DNA of 32,392 nucleotides, taken from an uncultured Bacteroidales bacterium (lineage in GTDB: Bacteria; Bacteroidota; Bacteroidia; Bacteroidales; Bacteroidaceae). A program made the position numbers and the translations under genes. The stretch's first letter is position 1. Each line of letters starts with the position of its first letter. The notes under the pieces were generated by a model. That model did not search any database. It was not told where the DNA came from and was given only the letters and a program-made list of their open reading frames with translations. The stretch lies in contig CADAJS010000033.1 of the NCBI GenBank assembly GCA_902788315.1, positions 1 to 32,392 on the forward strand. Reading direction: 5' to 3'. Positions 31,357-32,392 of this stretch are shown one piece after another.

Positions 31357-32319
31357 CTAATTAAAGATTTTTGTGACGGGACCGCTGTAGAGCGAGTTTC
31401 TCCCAATATTGATTTTCACGTTGTTCAACACGCCGGCAGTGAGCGTGGCAGAAAATGGGATGTAGGCCGTGCCGCTATAGGAGGTGGCGCCTGAAATGGT
31501 GCATTCCAGCTGGATATAGCTCTGAGTGCCTGCGGAAGCAATGGCTGTCGAGGTATCCCATGGCGTCAGTATCTGAGGAATCATAAAGAGATAGTCATCT
31601 TCACCGGCATTCAGAAGAGTATAGTCCGTAGTGCCGAGGGACATTCCTGAGCCTGTATAGAGCGTATATTCTGAGCGGGTAGTGCCTGGTGTCCACGTCG
31701 ATGTGGCGAGGTCATACTTGCCTTCCTTGACAATGTTACAAATCTTGATACTGGTCACGGTCAGCGTAAAATCTTTGAGATTAGTGGCCTTCTTCACATA
31801 AAACTGCAATGCTGTACAAGCGTGGTCAAAGGTAAAGGAGAGGTTGCCGCCTGTGGCGTTTTTGGTGCCAGCAGCAGTGGCCACAAGCAGGTCCTTTTGA
31901 TTGGTGGACAGTTCTTCGACCTTGAAATTAAGGTATGGGGCGGTCTGATTCACGATTGTCCCTCCGGTATGGGCATACCAGTTTACTTCGGTGTCTCCCC
32001 CCGCATCAGGCCAATTTCCAGCCGACCAGTTCCCGCTTCCATCTTTTCTGGCATCGACATAGCCTGACTGCAGTTCACCGCCTCGAGTGTACTGATAGTC
32101 AAGCGTGAAAGATGAGAGCGACGATGTCGTAGTGACGGCTGTCCTCGTGGACGACACCTGACTCGGTGTATTAGGATTCTGAAGCGGGTTCTCACTAACG
32201 GTGATGGTCAATGGCAGCGGCTGCTCCGCAGTATTTTCGATGATGTCGTTGTCATCGTTTGAGCACGCGGAGAGAGAGACTGCCGCCATGACATAAAAGA
32301 AAACCTTGATTAGTCTCAT
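31357..32319 (-). CDS. Fimbrillin-like surface lipoprotein
   Basis: A 320-residue lipoprotein precursor: hydrophobic signal, lipobox LSAC (modified Cys19), Asp/Asn-rich tether. After it comes a Thr/Ser-rich region with STRTAV (Arg59), then a beta-sandwich body as in Fimbrillin_like proteins (SLSSFTLDYQYT, NLSFTFDHACTALQFYVKKA, and near the end YIPFSATLTAGVLNNVKINI). In relatives, export as a lipoprotein is followed by protease cleavage after the Arg and then donor-strand polymerisation. The nearby Arg-specific-family peptidase is a candidate for that step (inference). It starts 2 bases downstream of another open frame that runs off the window. Confidence 0.82.
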   Translation of the reverse strand: MRLIKVFFYVMAAVSLSACSNDDNDIIENTAEQPLPLTITVSENPLQNPNTPSQVSSTRTAVTTTSSLSSFTLDYQYTRGGELQSGYVDARKDGSGNWSAGNWPDAGGDTEVNWYAHTGGTIVNQTAPYLNFKVEELSTNQKDLLVATAAGTKNATGGNLSFTFDHACTALQFYVKKATNLKDFTLTVTSIKICNIVKEGKYDLATSTWTPGTTRSEYTLYTGSGMSLGTTDYTLLNAGEDDYLFMIPQILTPWDTSTAIASAGTQSYIQLECTISGATSYSGTAYIPFSATLTAGVLNNVKINIGRNSLYSGPVTKIFN

Positions 32320-32321
32320 AC

Positions 32322-32392
32322 TTATTGGTAGATGATGTTTGAGGGTTGCTGATTTTCCGTCGTGACGACATCTGGGAATGTGTAGATGTTGC
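32322..32392 (-). CDS. C-terminal end of an upstream gene (cut by window edge)
   Basis: The last 22 codons of a frame ending TAA at 32322-32324: NIYTFPDVVTTENQQPSNII then YQ. It precedes the fimbrillin-like ATG by 2 bases and is probably in the same operon. A 22-residue tail cannot be assigned to a family. Confidence 0.5.
   Translation of the reverse strand, partial: NIYTFPDVVTTENQQPSNIIYQ

Overview
The window reads as chromosomal DNA of a Bacteroidales bacterium, most like Prevotella and its relatives (inference). The signs are Bacteroidetes promoters (TTTG or TTG, about 20 bases, then TAnnTTTG) without Shine-Dalgarno sites, Bacteroidetes-type tyrosine integrase, transketolase and AsnA, a fimbrillin-like lipoprotein, and lipoproteins with an S/A-C lipobox.

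Layout. 1-1256: one end of an integrated element (tyrosine integrase cut by the window edge, an intact tRNA-Arg(CCG)) joined to host DNA through a second tRNA-Arg(CCG) of which only the 5' half remains. 1287-1799: non-coding, with an 88-bp tandem duplication carrying a minus-strand promoter. 1800-10002, plus strand: asnA, a BtuB-like TonB-dependent receptor, then transketolase, rpiB, a beta-propeller protein and an exported amidase. 10137-11619, minus: flavin split-barrel protein and an EamA transporter. 11620-12179: gene-free but structured. 12180-21576, minus: ten closely packed genes, namely an ABC ATPase and permease, a GntR repressor, a DUF975 membrane protein, a DUF2807 lipoprotein, and a complete MacAB/TolC-like exporter (ATPase, two permeases, adaptor, outer-membrane channel). 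21812-24079, plus: a serine hydrolase, a promoter with no evident gene, and an HU-like protein with a helix-turn-helix tail. 24138-25368, minus: TfoX-like protein and a PheC-like lipoprotein. 25622-26409, plus: remnant of an MmeI-type methyltransferase/restriction gene, then a beta-carbonic anhydrase. 26402-32392, minus: fimbrillin-like lipoprotein, a 44-residue gene, a clostripain-type lipoprotein protease, a GH39-like glycosidase, a CMD-cupin protein, DUF4250 and a small unknown protein.

How the genes work together. Transketolase and RpiB are consecutive in the non-oxidative pentose phosphate branch. The large minus operon couples a GntR-controlled ABC transporter to a tripartite exporter, which suggests an envelope-stress or drug-response module. 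The last cluster is a surface module in which a fimbrillin-like subunit sits beside a protease of an Arg-specific family, suggesting in-cis maturation.

Most unusual observations: the broken tRNA-Arg beside an apparently substitute tRNA-Arg(CCG); the methyltransferase reduced to its two ends; the promoter-plus-hairpin at 23048-23194; the structured gene-free block at 11833-11891; and the fimbrillin/short ORF/clostripain arrangement. No CRISPR array, rRNA or insertion sequence was seen.
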